Of a DNA stretch of 64,000 bases, positions 43,801 through 54,860 are shown one piece after another. The DNA comes from Aradus depressus. Lineage: Eukaryota > Arthropoda > Insecta > Hemiptera > Aradidae. The translations under genes were made by a program, and so were the position numbers. Location: the NCBI GenBank assembly GCA_963662175.1, contig OY759215.1, positions 31,374,066 to 31,438,065 on the forward strand. The letters run 5' to 3'. Position 1 is the stretch's first letter; the number at the start of each line of letters is the position of its first letter. The notes beneath the pieces are model-generated. The model was not told where the DNA came from. It saw only the letters and a program-made list of their open reading frames with translations, and made no database searches.

Positions 43801-44189
43801 AAAATAACATTTCAATTATTCAAATTTTTTTTTATTATACCTTTCATGTACAAGAATGCTAACTTCCTTCAATTTATTTACTGTTCTTTATTTTCTTATA
43901 TTGACCATATTATTTATGTAGATCATCTGGAACATTTTTTTTACTAATTCACTTGTATTATACTTTAATTTCAAATATTTATTGTTAAAATATAATATTT
44001 AATAGCTTCCATATATTACTAGTCGACCTTTGTATTAAAACCCCTACACTAAGGGTTAATGATAGATAACCTCTTATCAACGAAAATTCTATACATCCAG
44101 GTTTCATATTTTTATTTTATTATTTTAAACATTCATTATAATTAATCTAGTATATAATTATAAAATAAATATATACATTCGTCTTTTTG

Positions 44190-45190
44190 CTAATTTAAAA
44201 ATAAAAATAAATGCACAGTAGCAAAAAGTTGTGCATTGTAATTAGAGTTCAGTAGGAAACATATTATTCACAGTGACAAAATTAGTTCACATTTACAAGA
44301 TTAAATTCAAAGTAATAAATTTATAACACGGTTAAAAAAGTAAACGAATAGTAAAAAAAAAACTCATGGTAAGAAGGATATATTTACAGTAAATAAATTA
44401 AATGCTAGTAGAATAATATTTAAATAATAGTAAAAAAAAATAAAGGCAGAGTAAAAATGTATATGGACGGTAAATAAATTTGCCTGTTCTCTATTAGATA
44501 TTTTTTTTATGCGCCCCCCATTGGATTTCTCTATATCAGGAAAACTTGGAATGTTTCACTAAAAGGACCGACGCGACGGGAGGATCAACATTTTATAATG
44601 ATTAATAGAGTGGACAGTATCTTTTCAAAGTAGAAGGAATTCGAGGTTCTGTCGAGTAAATGAAAAATTCAAAATTTGGCCAACGTTTCGAAAACGATTT
44701 ATTTCCAGTATGATACTGGACACAAAATCACAACACCTTCACCACACACATCCACTCAAGTCATTATAAGGCCCTGAAGAAGGAAATAAATAGTTTTCAA
44801 AACGTTGGCCAAATTTAGAAATTTCAATTTATACGACAGAACCTCGAATTCCTTCTACATTACCAACATTTTATTTCTTCGGAAACATCAACTGGATTTA
44901 CTCGGTAAACTGCAATTATTTACTGTGCATTTTAAATTTTAGTATAATTTTTTTTTACTGACCATTCAAATTGCTTACCGAGTGTTCTGAAATTTCTTAC
45001 TGCGCTGCACCTTATTAACCGTGTTATTGAATTAACTTACTAGGCAATACATTTTTAGTTATTGAGTTAAAATTTTATTTACAGTGTTGCATTTTACTGT
45101 ACATTTATCATTTTGTACTGTGTAATTAATCTTTCTTTCTCGGTAAACTGTTTTTTTTATTGTGCGTTTAAATCCTAGCCAAAATGTATA
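44190..45190. mobile_element. Element with CAGTAA-rich inverted arms and family D core
   Basis: The left arm (44190-44490) carries 'cagtaaataaattaaatgct', 'aataaatttataacacggtt' and similar at roughly 25-base spacing. The right arm (44900-45180) is its diverged inverse ('cggtaaactg', 'aaccgtgttattgaattaac', 'ttactgtgcattttaaattt'). The middle is the family D core, split by the hairpin element in the next entry. Confidence 0.55.
44597..44863. mobile_element. Foldback element inserted in family D
   Basis: The arms 'gtagaaggaattcgaggttc' onward (44629-44710) and '...gaacctcgaattccttctac' (44780-44859) pair over about 80 bases, including 'ttggccaacgttttg'. The insertion is flanked by CAACATTTTAT on both sides (44586-44596, 44864-44874), an 11-bp target duplication within the family D core. 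Relatives: 19.5-19.7 kb and, in part, 26.46 kb. Confidence 0.8.
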
Positions 45191-45704
45191 TATTTAGATA
45201 AATTTAATTAGGATCTAAATTAATTTTATTCTAAATTTTCTTACAATTTTGACCAGAATGTACTCAGATCGAAATTAGTTACTTAGGAACGTGACATCGC
45301 CCATGTTTACTCCTTCTTGTTAGCCGAGTTGTAGAACCTCAAAACGTTTAATTCCCTAAAATTACAATAATTCCTCGTACTAAAGAAAGTAACAAACGTT
45401 AAGCTCTTTGGAGATTGTGATAAATTTATTTATTATGGCGACATTTTGTGAATTTTATTTATTCATTAATTATTTGAGAGGTTCTCTGTAGAAGCTGCCA
45501 TCTTGTCACTGTCTGGTTCACGTTTGGAATTTTCATCAGTCATTATGAATTTTAACAAAGTGTGTTCTAGAACTAGAACTCAATATCCTTCAACTTTCTA
45601 ATTGTCTCTCATTTCTTTTTCTCCCTTTTATCACTCATTTTTAAAGTATTATTAAAGTTGTTGCTCTGAAAGTATCATTTATATCAGAATAATTAAACTG
45701 ACTG

Positions 45705-47210
45705 TAAACACCATTAATCCCGATGGAATGAATGTATCTTTTTTTTTTTTTTTTTTATTTATTTACAAACAGATATTTACAACTGTATAAAAATAAATAC
45801 AACTAGCAAATATGCTAATTGAGAGATAATGGCAGTGTCCAAATGTCAAGAGGGGAGAAATCACCCAGTGGTGACACTCTCTAGTCACTAATTTCCTTTC
45901 ATTTGTAACTAATCACTGTCACTGCTGCTGCTCTAGGTCTTTGACGCTTAAGCCGTCGTTCGGCAGAATGGATGGAACGGACTAGATGATTACTGTGGGA
46001 ACTAAGAGAAAATAATTTTTTATACTTAGATTTAGCGACTTCGATGACAAAAGGTATGTTAAGGTCAGTGTGAAGGGTTTTGTTGGAGACGTAATAAGGA
46101 GCATTGGCTATTTTACGAAGGATTTTGGATTGAAAGGATTGGATGCGCTGCAGATTGTAAGCCTTGGCAGAACCCCAGAGTTCGAGTCCGTAAGTCCACA
46201 TAGGTTTGAGTACTGCGTTGTACATATGTCGTTTTGTTTTCAAAGTTAATTTGGATCTTTTGTCTAGTAGTCTTTTCTTATCTTTTCAGTCTCGTGTGAG
46301 GATTCCAAGTTAGTCGTTTATCGAGTATGAGGCCTATATAGAGGACTTGGTTTTTTAAAGGGATGGGATTTTCGTTAAGGTACACTGGAGGGCAGTTATA
46401 TTTTCGACGAAGGGTGGAGATGATTTGAACTAATTTCGAATGAATGTTAAAAAAGAGTTTTATATGTGAACCCAGAACCACATAAGGACGACACCTATTG
46501 ATTTTCAGCCAAATCGGTAATAAGGAAGGGGGGAGGCTTAACACAAGAACTCTAATAACTGCCGATAGAATGAATGTATCGGCACGAAATTTTATATATG
46601 TATTCTGAACCACATAATAACGACACCTATTGATTTTCAGCCAAGTCGACCAAAGGGAAGGGTGAGATTAGGGAAGGCTCAAGGCAAAAATTCGTAAATA
46701 AATAATGAATTTATTGACAAGAAATTTCATATTTATATTCAAAGCCCTATAAGGACGACACCTAGCAAATTCAGTCGAAGGGGAGGGAGGCTTAACACAA
46801 AAACACTAATAATTATCATTGTTATTAATGTATTGACAAGAAATTTGATATGTTCTCTAAGGACAACACCTATAAATTTTCAGGAGAATCAGTCGAAAAA
46901 AAGGGGGATAAGAGGGGACTCAATTCAAAAACACCAATAACTGCACATGAAATTTTTGTATTTAAATTCAAAATCGGCTGAACGGAAAGGGGGATCACAT
47001 GAGAGGGCTCGACTCAAAAATCCTAATAACTGCCGTTGTATTGAATGTATCGAGACAACAATTTGAATAAGGATTCCAATGCTTATATGTAAGTCATTAA
47101 TTTTTTGCCCAAACTGTCGATAGTTTTTGGAGGGAGAGTGAAAACGTAATTGAATAATTTTTGCTAGAGGTGTACATTGCCGGTGATTCACCGACGAACT
47201 TTTGTTATAT
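45705..47210 (+). repeat. Family P repeats, first one split by a LINE
   Basis: P sequence 'cccgatggaatgaatgtatc' is cut at 45735 and resumes at 46438 ('gaatgaatgt', 'gttttatatgtgaacccaga'). It runs with several sub-repeats to 'gtgtacattgccggtgattc' then 'accgacgaac' near 47200. Confidence 0.75.
45736..46437 (-). mobile_element. 5'-truncated Jockey-like LINE
   Basis: On the minus strand: NCPPVYLNENPIPLKNQVLY, LGLIxDKRLTWNPH, a frameshift, then LLDKRSKLTLKTKRHMYNAV, LKPMWTYGLELWGSA and FQSKILRKIANAPYYVSN. This is the thumb/C-terminal part of Jockey-clade reverse transcriptase. It ends in a poly-A tail (18 T on plus, 45739-45756) and is flanked by GAATGAATGT on both sides (45726-45735, 46438-46447), a 10-bp target duplication. 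The endonuclease and RT palm are missing. Confidence 0.85.
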
Positions 47211-48108
47211 GTATTCGAGGGAGTTAATACATAGTACATACCATTCATGTCGCCTAGATGCGAGATAATGTCATCTATATACCTAACAAAGTTCGGAGTT
47301 GTGATGGACAGAGAATTAAGCGATTCTATAAGGGTTCCATAGTACGGAACATGAAAAACGAATTATAGATGCCAAAATGATTAGTGTTTGGACTAGGAAG
47401 GTTAACCAGGGACTAGAGTTGTCGGAGATAGTCCTTCATTATTTATGTACAATATGCTAAAAGCCCCCCCCCCCTTGGAGAAGAAGTACCATTTTTATAA
47501 TAGGGAGCAATCAGGAGAATGGCAGAGCTACCTGTAGCTGTAAAGCTCTAATGGGGGTTGAGCACCGGTATCCGGAGCTGCCACTCTGGCTGAGTGGGGC
47601 TCAGTTGGGAGCTCAACCTCCCTGCCCCACCGCTCATTGCTCATTCTCTCTATTAGCTCTAAAATGTAGCTCTAATGAGGTGTAATGAGCATGTCTTGAG
47701 CTACCGCTGGCTCTTGCCGCCTGTCCACTCACTGCTCTTTCTAGACAGGAACTCTTCATTGTGACTGATCAATGGCGTAGCCAACCATCTATTGGCCCTT
47801 AATTGGAAACTAACTTTATATATATAATATATAATATTATCTTTTTTCCTATTTGGAAAACTAAGTTTGGAAAAAACGATATGATTTCCTAAGTCTCTTG
47901 AAGATCGTTAAAAGCGAATTTCACTTAGTTACTTCCAGAATTGCCGGTGCAGCATAGGACATTTTAGAAGAAGAAACGCAAACTGATCTTAGGCAAAATG
48001 TAACTACTAACTAAAATTAGTAAATGTCATCCTCATTGGGATCTGAAACCACACAGAGAATTGCATGTCGATATACTGATTCATTCTATCGATATCATGC
48101 TAACTGGC
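47211..48108. other. Unassigned; AGCTC-rich block at 47.5-47.75 kb
   Basis: At 47520-47750 there are about ten AGCTC/GAGCT words, including 'gagctacctgtagctgtaaa' and 'cttgagctaccgctggctct'. The repeat type was not identified. The rest is featureless. Confidence 0.4.
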
Positions 48109-48109
48109 C

Positions 48110-48111
<2 letters not shown>

Positions 48112-48142
<31 letters not shown>
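48112..48142. repeat. (AT)n microsatellite
   Basis: About 15 AT dinucleotides at the left edge of the next element. Confidence 0.9.
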
Positions 48143-48145
<3 letters not shown>

Positions 48146-48638
48146 ACGGGTAAAGTTAGATTAACGGTTAAACCTAGGATTACCCGGGTAAACCTAGTAG
48201 TACCCGCTGCCGCTTGGTTAAAGTTGGGTATACTAATAATGACAAGGCCATTAGTGGACGTATGTTCCACTATAAAGATTAGGTACTTATTAATTAGCTC
48301 GACCACACCTCAATTTCCATTGTTGTAAGCTGCCTAACAGCGATAATCATTCATCTGGGTACATAAATTCCTAGAACAAACATAAATCGAAATATTACAA
48401 AATTTGGGGGCGTATTTGCCGGCGTTCCGCCGGCGGGACGATATATCTGCCCCTCCCATCGTTCCTATATTTGAAGTAGTACAGGTTCTAGCTTTAACAT
48501 ATACTTTACCCGGGTAAAGCCCGAAACGTGAACTATTTCAATTATATTTCGGACTTTAACCAAGCGGCAGCGGGTACTACTAGGTTTATCCGGGTAATCC
48601 TAGGTTTAACCGTTAATCTAACTTTACCCGTAGCATAT
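48139..48638. mobile_element. 500-bp MITE with 86-bp terminal inverted repeats
   Basis: The left arm 'tacgggtaaagttagattaa' to 'ccgctgccgcttggttaaag' (48139-48224) and the right arm (48553-48638) are inverse with only about two mismatches. The centre includes a further palindrome CTTTACCCGGGTAAAG (48505-48525 region). Inserted at the end of an AT microsatellite, so a TA-type target is likely. No ORF. Confidence 0.88.
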
Positions 48639-49080
48639 ACACTATCAGACACATAGGCATCCGTTTTAATTTTTTAATCTTTGGATTTCGTAGGTTGGAA
48701 AACATGATGTTTTTAGGGAAACTCAACAATTTTTGACCGACTACGTCTCCTTATACTTGGCACATATGGAGATGTGATATACCTGTGGGTCAAAAAATAA
48801 ATATGAAACTCAAAACCCCGAAATTTCCAAAATAAAAAAAAATAGGAAAACGGTATACCTATTACATTACAGTAGTAGTATTATTTTACCATTATATCAA
48901 GTAGAGTAATGCCCTCTCGATAAAAATTTCTGTTACCTCCCTCGCTTGGAAATATGTTCTAAAAACGTTATTTTAGAGCATTCCTCACATTTATTTGATA
49001 AGATATGGTTTGTGTTGGTGTAGACATCTAGGGATGCATTCATAGTTCTTATCCCTTTCTTGCTAACTGCACTTCGGCAG
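48639..49080. other. Unassigned sequence
   Basis: Begins with a phrase ('tttggatttcgtaggttgga') recalling family P. No gene. Confidence 0.3.
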
Positions 49081-49084
49081 TCCC

Positions 49085-49198
49085 ACTTTTAGTTACTAGG
49101 GTAGGGATTTTTATTAGAGCCCCAACTGGGTTTGAACAGACAGTCTTGAGCACAGGAGGCAAGTACGCTACCACAGCTACCGGCGCCCTCTGTGTTTA
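49085..49198 (-). mobile_element. SINE-A 5' head fragment
   Basis: On the minus strand 'ggcgccggtagctgtggtag' with A box and 'gggttcaaaccc...' B-box analogue. The body is lacking. Confidence 0.55.
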
Positions 49199-49324
49199 GA
49201 TAAGATACGTGAGGTTCTTAATTTAATTTAATTTTATTCATTTAAGTATCTATCTTTCCTCCTATCAGCAAATATTCTTCAAATAAGATAAAATAATATA
49301 CTCGTGGTTTCTTCAATGTACATT

Positions 49325-49520
49325 TAGTTATCATATCGCCTACTAACAGAGCGCTCTTTCGTCGCTCTGGTGGACATGAGCTTAACTCTATTATGGGAGT
49401 CCTAAATTTTGCCTACCTAGGTTTAGGTAGGGAACCGGGTCTTTAACGAGTTCCTGACATCGCACAGGCTCGGGATCATCGCTTAACATCCCATCCGAAG
49501 GACAACGGGCTCATGTTTCC
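49325..49520 (-). mobile_element. SINE-A body
   Basis: 'tatcgcctactaacagagcg', 'cacaggctcgggatcatcgc' and 'ttaacatcccatccgaagga', minus orientation. Confidence 0.75.
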
Positions 49521-49930
49521 TGTATACGAGCTGATGCCAATTCGACATTACCACCATCTTATATATTATGTTACAATTTTGATCCTTGTTCCTGTTCCTT
49601 GTCCAATCCTTTTATAGCGTTATATTTCGCCCGAAAATCAAGAATTACTTACTACCAAGCAGCTAAGTTCACTAAATAAATTTAGGATAGTGTTATAATT
49701 TTAATTTCTGAATAACGCGATACAGTGCTCGCGTTTTTATGCGTTGGATATAATTTGCGCATCCTTCTCTTGTAAATTGAACCTCTTATGAGAAGCCTCT
49801 TATCAGAGCATTATCTCGCCCATTTATCAGTAACTAAACAGCTACTAGATTGATGCCAGTCTGAAAAAACTTTTTATTACCATGTTGAAACCATTTTGAA
49901 ATTATTTTTTCAACAATTAAATTTCAGTGC
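49521..49930. other. Unassigned sequence
   Basis: No recognisable gene or repeat. Confidence 0.35.
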
Positions 49931-49934
49931 AACT

Positions 49935-50215
49935 CATGCCCGGGCAGTAACTACGAGATCATATCGCCTTCTACCAGAGCGCATTTAGTGTTTTGACTAC
50001 TCAGGTTTTGTTACCTAGGATAGGAGTCTTTAACAAGTATCTGACATCCCACAGGCTCGGGATCCCATCCCTTAACGTACCATCTGAAGGACGTCCTAAG
50101 GTTTTTTTTTACCTCCCAGATAAAAAACCTAAGGGCCTCGGGCAGGTTTCGTACCCGTTACCTTGAGCTTAGTAGGACAGCAAGCTACCTTTGAGCTACC
50201 GGCGCTGTAATTCGG
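49935..50215 (-). mobile_element. SINE-A, near full length
   Basis: 'ctcatgcccgggcagtaact', 'catcccacaggctcgggatc' and the head complement 'agctacctttgagctaccgg' then 'cgc'. Confidence 0.8.
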
Positions 50216-50424
50216 GCGGGAAGGTCTAAATATCAATTTAAAGAACTTTTTCATCTAACAACGCAAAGCAACTGAACTTTATTAATTAACTACAATATGT
50301 TCTAAAAAAAACAAAAACATATGATCCTCGTTTATCAAAGAGCATTAACAAAAACTATTTTAAAAACAGCTGACTCGCGCCAAATATGAACGGCGCGACA
50401 AACGCCTTCTTTTTATTTTTTTAT

Positions 50425-50640
50425 TATTTTTTTTTTTGGTCTTATGTACGATGCATATTAGCCATGTCACTTATAAATGTGTTATCTAGTTATTTTACAA
50501 CATTCATGGCCCCGGGAGGAGTTCTATCTACGAAATAAAACTTACTCCCGGACGGGATTCGAACCCGCAAACCATGGTGAGACCATGCAACTAAAGCCCT
50601 ACGCTCTAGCCCGCACGGCCACCATGGCCCCCTATGTTTT
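50425..50640 (-). mobile_element. SINE-B, full length with tRNA-like head
   Basis: On the minus strand: 'ggggccatggtggccgtgcg' then 'ggctagagcgtagggcttta' then the B box 'gggttcgaatcccgtccggg', body 'agtaagttttatttcgtaga', tail 'gcatcgtacataagacc' and an A-rich end. The best copy of this family. Confidence 0.82.
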
Positions 50641-50664
50641 TATTAAAAAATAAAAATATACATA

Positions 50665-50835
50665 CCTATATGTGATGTAGCGACACCAGAACTTTTGTGT
50701 ATACCAACTCTTTTTTTACACATCATTCTCCCTCCCCTCCCAAATTCATTGTTTCCAAATGTAGATTGTGCGTAGTTACAATGAGTCTATCGATGTGGCC
50801 CTAAATAGGGACGAAGGCCCTTTGTTTCTTAAAAA
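50665..50835 (-). repeat. Family E head fragment
   Basis: 'gatgtagcgacaccagaact' with 'gtgtataccaactctttttt', inverted relative to the 32.6 kb copy. Confidence 0.55.
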
Positions 50836-51100
50836 GACCAGTGGTTTTCAAGAGCTCCCAGGGAGGCGAGTTAAGGGCTCTGGTCATTATTGATTTTTTC
50901 CCCCTTTTCATCTTTTTTTGGCCAAGCCTCCCTACATTCTCCAATTAGAGCAGATACAACGTACCGGCTTAACAAAGGTTGCCACCACGTTTTAAACATT
51001 CATGGTCAATCACCCGAGTTATATTAATTATTAATACCATAATTATCCAAATTGGTTATTATATTTATAATTTTTTATAGCTTTAATAAAAGGAAGTACT
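50836..51100. other. Unassigned sequence
   Basis: Nothing recognised. Confidence 0.3.
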
Positions 51101-51104
51101 GTAA

Positions 51105-51345
51105 TTATGCGAAAATCCAGGATCGAGTTTTTAACGTTATTTCACGTTTTAAAATCATCTGAAGATTTTTGACCATTTTCACGGTGTCTGTCTATCTTTG
51201 TGTAAGTGATTGGAACGTTGTGAGGGGTCTAACTCATAGCAATGAACTTTTGAATGATAACAATCAAAACAATTTGAAACGAAACTACACTAACTCAAAC
51301 TTTTGTTTGTAAAGTGACTATGATGGTAGTTTATCTATTATTTAA
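51105..51345 (-). repeat. Family E tail fragment
   Basis: 'tgcgaaaatccaggatcgag' and 'tttcacgttttaaaatcatc' then 'ttttgaccattttcacggtg' are the inverse of the 3' part of family E. Confidence 0.6.
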
Positions 51346-51699
51346 AATTTATATATATTTATTGATTGGCCAAAACCACAACTTCCTCTGTATACTGGAT
51401 GCGGTAAAGATATTAGGAAAATAATCATAATTTTGAAAATATATTTTTATTGTGACTCACATGGTTGAACCATTACTTTTGTATACTTGGGTGCGCTGAG
51501 GAGTAGCTAGGTATCCGGCGTTGTTCGGAGAAATATCTTCTTTCATACCCTTTCGATTTTTTTTTTTTGAACAGCAGAGTGTCTAATTATGATGTTAATC
51601 ATAAAAATATAAAATTATTTTGAATTTACTTTCATGAACGCTGGTAAAAAGTAGAAGGTACGAGAGATATTGTCTTTTCTAACAACGCAGCTATTAGCT

Positions 51700-51964
51700 A
51701 ATATAATGTGAATTGCTAAATGAATGTATCAATACGAAATTTTTTATGGTATTCGAAACCCCATAAGGAGAATATATCAATTTTCAGTCAAATCGGCCAA
51801 AGAGAAGGGGAGGATTTGGGGAGTCTTTAACACAAGTCACTGAGTAAGACTCCTATTTATTTTCAATTAAATCGTTAAATAGGTTTCAGAGGGAGCGCGA
51901 AAACTTAGTTGATTAATTCGCGCTCGGGAAGTACATAACCAGTGATTCACTGACGACATTTTAC
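51700..51964 (+). repeat. Family P repeat
   Basis: 'tgaatgtatcaatacgaaat' to 'gggaagtacataaccagtga' then 'ttcactgacgacattttact'. Followed head-to-tail by another copy. Confidence 0.7.
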
Positions 51965-52379
51965 TTCCCCCAGCTGTACTAAATATAGGGGAAGTTATAT
52001 ATAGGGGTTAGATATAAAGGATAAGGGAACTTATTAAATTCGATGTTGAATTTTTACCGGAATTCATCTTTTCGGAAAAAAAAATAATAATAATAATAAT
52101 AAATAAATACAAGAGGCAGTGAACACGATAACTCCCGATAGAATGAATAAATCGACACGAAATTCTCTATGTATCCAGAACCCGATGAGGACGACACCCA
52201 TTGATTATAATATCGATAATTATCGGCCAAAGGGAGGGGAAGTTGATAAAAAAACCTAATACCTGCCAATATAATAAATGTATCGGTAATTATTCAAAAT
52301 CGGGCCTCCACCCCAAATCGCGCCCAATTGTTTTTTTGGAATTCGCATAACAAACATGAAAACATTTATATTAAGTCGG

Positions 52380-52560
52380 CGGGAGAAGAAAAAAAAATAT
52401 ATCTAGTTCATAAAAAAAATGTATTTCTCAATATAAACGATATGTCATTTAGATATTTTTTTAATGTTCCCCCCTGGGGTCTCTACATCAGGAGAACTAA
52501 AAGGACCGACGGGAGGGTCAACATTTTATTTCTTCGGATACATCAATTGGATTTTTGAAA
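52380..52560 (+). repeat. Family D core
   Basis: 'catcaggagaactaaaagga' then 'ccgacgggagggtcaacatt' then 'ttatttcttcggatacatca'. Confidence 0.65.
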
Positions 52561-52609
52561 TTCTTTGTGGTTTAAATTTTTATAGTTTAATCCTAGACTG
52601 TTTCATTCA

Positions 52610-53170
52610 ATATTAAGTTATTCAATACCCTCAGACTGATAACACAGTTCCCCCCATACATAAACAACAGAACACTTTATAACGATCTTATGATATACAC
52701 AGTACCTGACACAATACAAACTACTTACATACGTTTTTTTAGAAAACTTTACACACGTACAAACCCAGAAATACGTACTTTATCTTCACAACACTTACCA
52801 CAAAACCCCCCACGAACGTTGAAGAGAAGATGGAACCGCGATTTACTGCCACCTTAAATCCTATTCGTTCTTAACATTTTTTTTTTCCATTATCTTCCTT
52901 TACTTTTATTCTTTTATTATCTCTCTTACCCATCCATCAAAATTGTCTTCCAATTCCTTTTTTTTTTTTTTTATATATATATTTTTTTTCTTTATTAATT
53001 TTTTTTTTTTTTTCCTGTTCTTGTCCTAATAATTAAGATAAATTTTCGTCCTGAGGACCTACCACTGGGTGGCCTTCCTCTCACATGCCATTCACGCCAA
53101 CATATCTATACGTACCCTCATAGATACTGGTTGTTGCACCCTAGCAACAGTTGCTTCTTTATAAATAAAA
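52610..53170 (+). mobile_element. Jockey-like LINE 3' end
   Basis: 52800-52856 reads PQNPPRTLKRRWNRDLLPP then stop, the characteristic C-terminal 'RRLKRxxPRDL' of Jockey-type ORF2. A T-rich 3' UTR and an A-rich end (53167-53190) follow. Confidence 0.6.
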
Positions 53171-53440
53171 GAAAAAAATATATATATATATTAAGTAAAA
53201 TATTAAGAATATTATTATATCGTTTATATTGTGAAATTCCTTTTTTTTATTACGTTTATTACATTTCGGAGGCCCGATTCGGACTAGTACTAATGTATCG
53301 ACAGAACATTTACGGTTTGTTGTTGACAGAAGAACTATTTATTTTTTAGCCAAAAACGGTCGATTGGTTTCACAGCAAGAGGTAAACTGAGTTGATTATT
53401 TCGCGCTGGGGTTGTACATTGTCAGTGATCCATCGACTTT

Positions 53441-53905
53441 TTTTTTCTCACTCTACCGATGTAAAATGAGACTAACTGACATACAGGAAATGGTGTGGTA
53501 CCTAGTCACCTGCTCTGAATATATTTAGATAGGACAGGAAGCAGACTATTTTTCCACTGATTTGGGGACGTTGACTTACTGTTTATCTCAATGGCTGCCT
53601 AGAGTACCCACCTACCAACTGTAGTTGATAGATACAATAAGTTCTAGGCAGAACCACTATGTACAACCAATTGCCAATTTAAAAGTCGAGAAGACATTAC
53701 GCCTGAAGGATCACCGAATTGTTTAAAATACGTCGTATTCTTTGGTGGAAGGATGTCTTTGATTTGAAATCGTAACCTCAATCGTAAAGGTGGCTGATAA
53801 AACAACACTCAATCCTACGCACTCCCAAATATATCTATTTTATTTCGTCTATGTTTAACAAAAATTACCTTAAAATCAAGGAAAATGGTGCAATGTAATT
53901 AATAA
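53441..53905. other. Unassigned sequence
   Basis: No feature recognised. Confidence 0.3.
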
Positions 53906-53907
53906 AA

Positions 53908-54183
53908 GTCGTCGGTGAATCACCGGATATATACTTCCCCAGAACGAATTAATCAATAACCTTTTCCTCCCCCCTAATCCCCCCTTACTTATGGTCGATT
54001 CGGCTTAAATTCAACAGGTTTCGTCCTTAGAGGGTTCAAAATCCACATATAAAATTTCGTGTTGATACATTCATTCTATCTGGAGTTATCATGTGCACAA
54101 ACACATTCAGCATTTTTTCTTCTCATTTTTGGAATCTGGAGGTCGAAATATGTGAAATTCCTTTGAAAACTCCGCTTCGAATT
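53908..54183 (-). repeat. Family P repeat
   Basis: 'gtcgtcggtgaatcaccgga' at the left end, 'ttgatacattcattctatct' inside, ending in 'ccgcttcgaatttttgaccg'. Truncated by the adjacent SINE-A. Confidence 0.7.
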
Positions 54184-54185
54184 TT

Positions 54186-54500
54186 TGACCGATTATTATG
54201 ATTCATGCCCGGGGTTTATCTACAAGGTCATATCGCCTACTACCAGAGCGCTCTTTCGTCACTCTGGTGGACATATGAGCCCAACTCCACTGCGGGAGTC
54301 CTAAATTTTGTCTACCTTAAATTTTTATTGACCTAGGATATTTAACGAGTACCTGACATCTTACAGGCTCGGGACATTGTTTAACGTTCCATCCGAAGGA
54401 CGGCGTAAAATAAGCAAAGGGCCTCGGCCGGGTTACGAACTCGCGATCTTTAGCTCAGTAGGCAAGCACGCATACCACTGAGCTACCGACGCCCTCTACA
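54186..54500 (-). mobile_element. SINE-A, full length
   Basis: On the minus strand: head 'gcgtcggtagctcagtggta', 'tgcgtgcttgcctactgagc', B-box analogue 'gagttcgtaacccggc', body and tail 'gccccgggcatgaatca'. Confidence 0.85.
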
Positions 54501-54599
54501 ATAGTAAATAAAAAATACTTATTTAATATTATAGTATAATTATATTATGTAATAATGCTTCCTCTCTCTTTTTTTGTAATCCCGAATATGAAATCAGAC

Positions 54600-54860
54600 G
54601 TAAAAGACGTCCTAAAATGACATATTACCTATTGTTTTAGACGTTTGCTTTATTTACGCGAAAACGGTTAGTCCTATCGATAAATTGATTCCAAACAGAA
54701 ATGTCCCCTATTAAATTTCCAACCATTTAAGTCCCTCAGATTTTAGATAGGACAAATATGAACAAATTATAGCGCTCCAAAAAATGTACAATACATTTCT
54801 TTAGGAAGTTTTTCAAAGCTATTTTTAAATTTTCTTATACCAACTACATTTTTACGGTTC
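54600..54860 (-). repeat. Family E fragment
   Basis: 'cgaaaacggttagtcctatc', 'atttaagtccctcagatttt' and 'ttcttataccaactacattt', inverted. Confidence 0.65.

Larger units (their letters stand above)
52286..53291. mobile_element. 1006-bp TIR element carrying a LINE end
   Basis: Left end 'gtaattattcaaaatcgggc' then 'ctcc'; right end, inverted, 'agtactagtccgaatcgggc' then 'ctcc'. Flanked by AATGTATCG on both sides (52277-52285, 53292-53300). Inside are a family D core (52380-52560) and a LINE 3' end (52610-53170). Confidence 0.7.
51962..53440 (+). repeat. Family P repeat split by a 1-kb TIR element
   Basis: The 5' part 'cttcccccagctgtactaaa' to 'ataataaatgtatcg' (52285) and the 3' part 'aatgtatcgacagaacattt' (53292) to 'ggttgtacattgtcagtgat' (53435). 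Confidence 0.7.
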
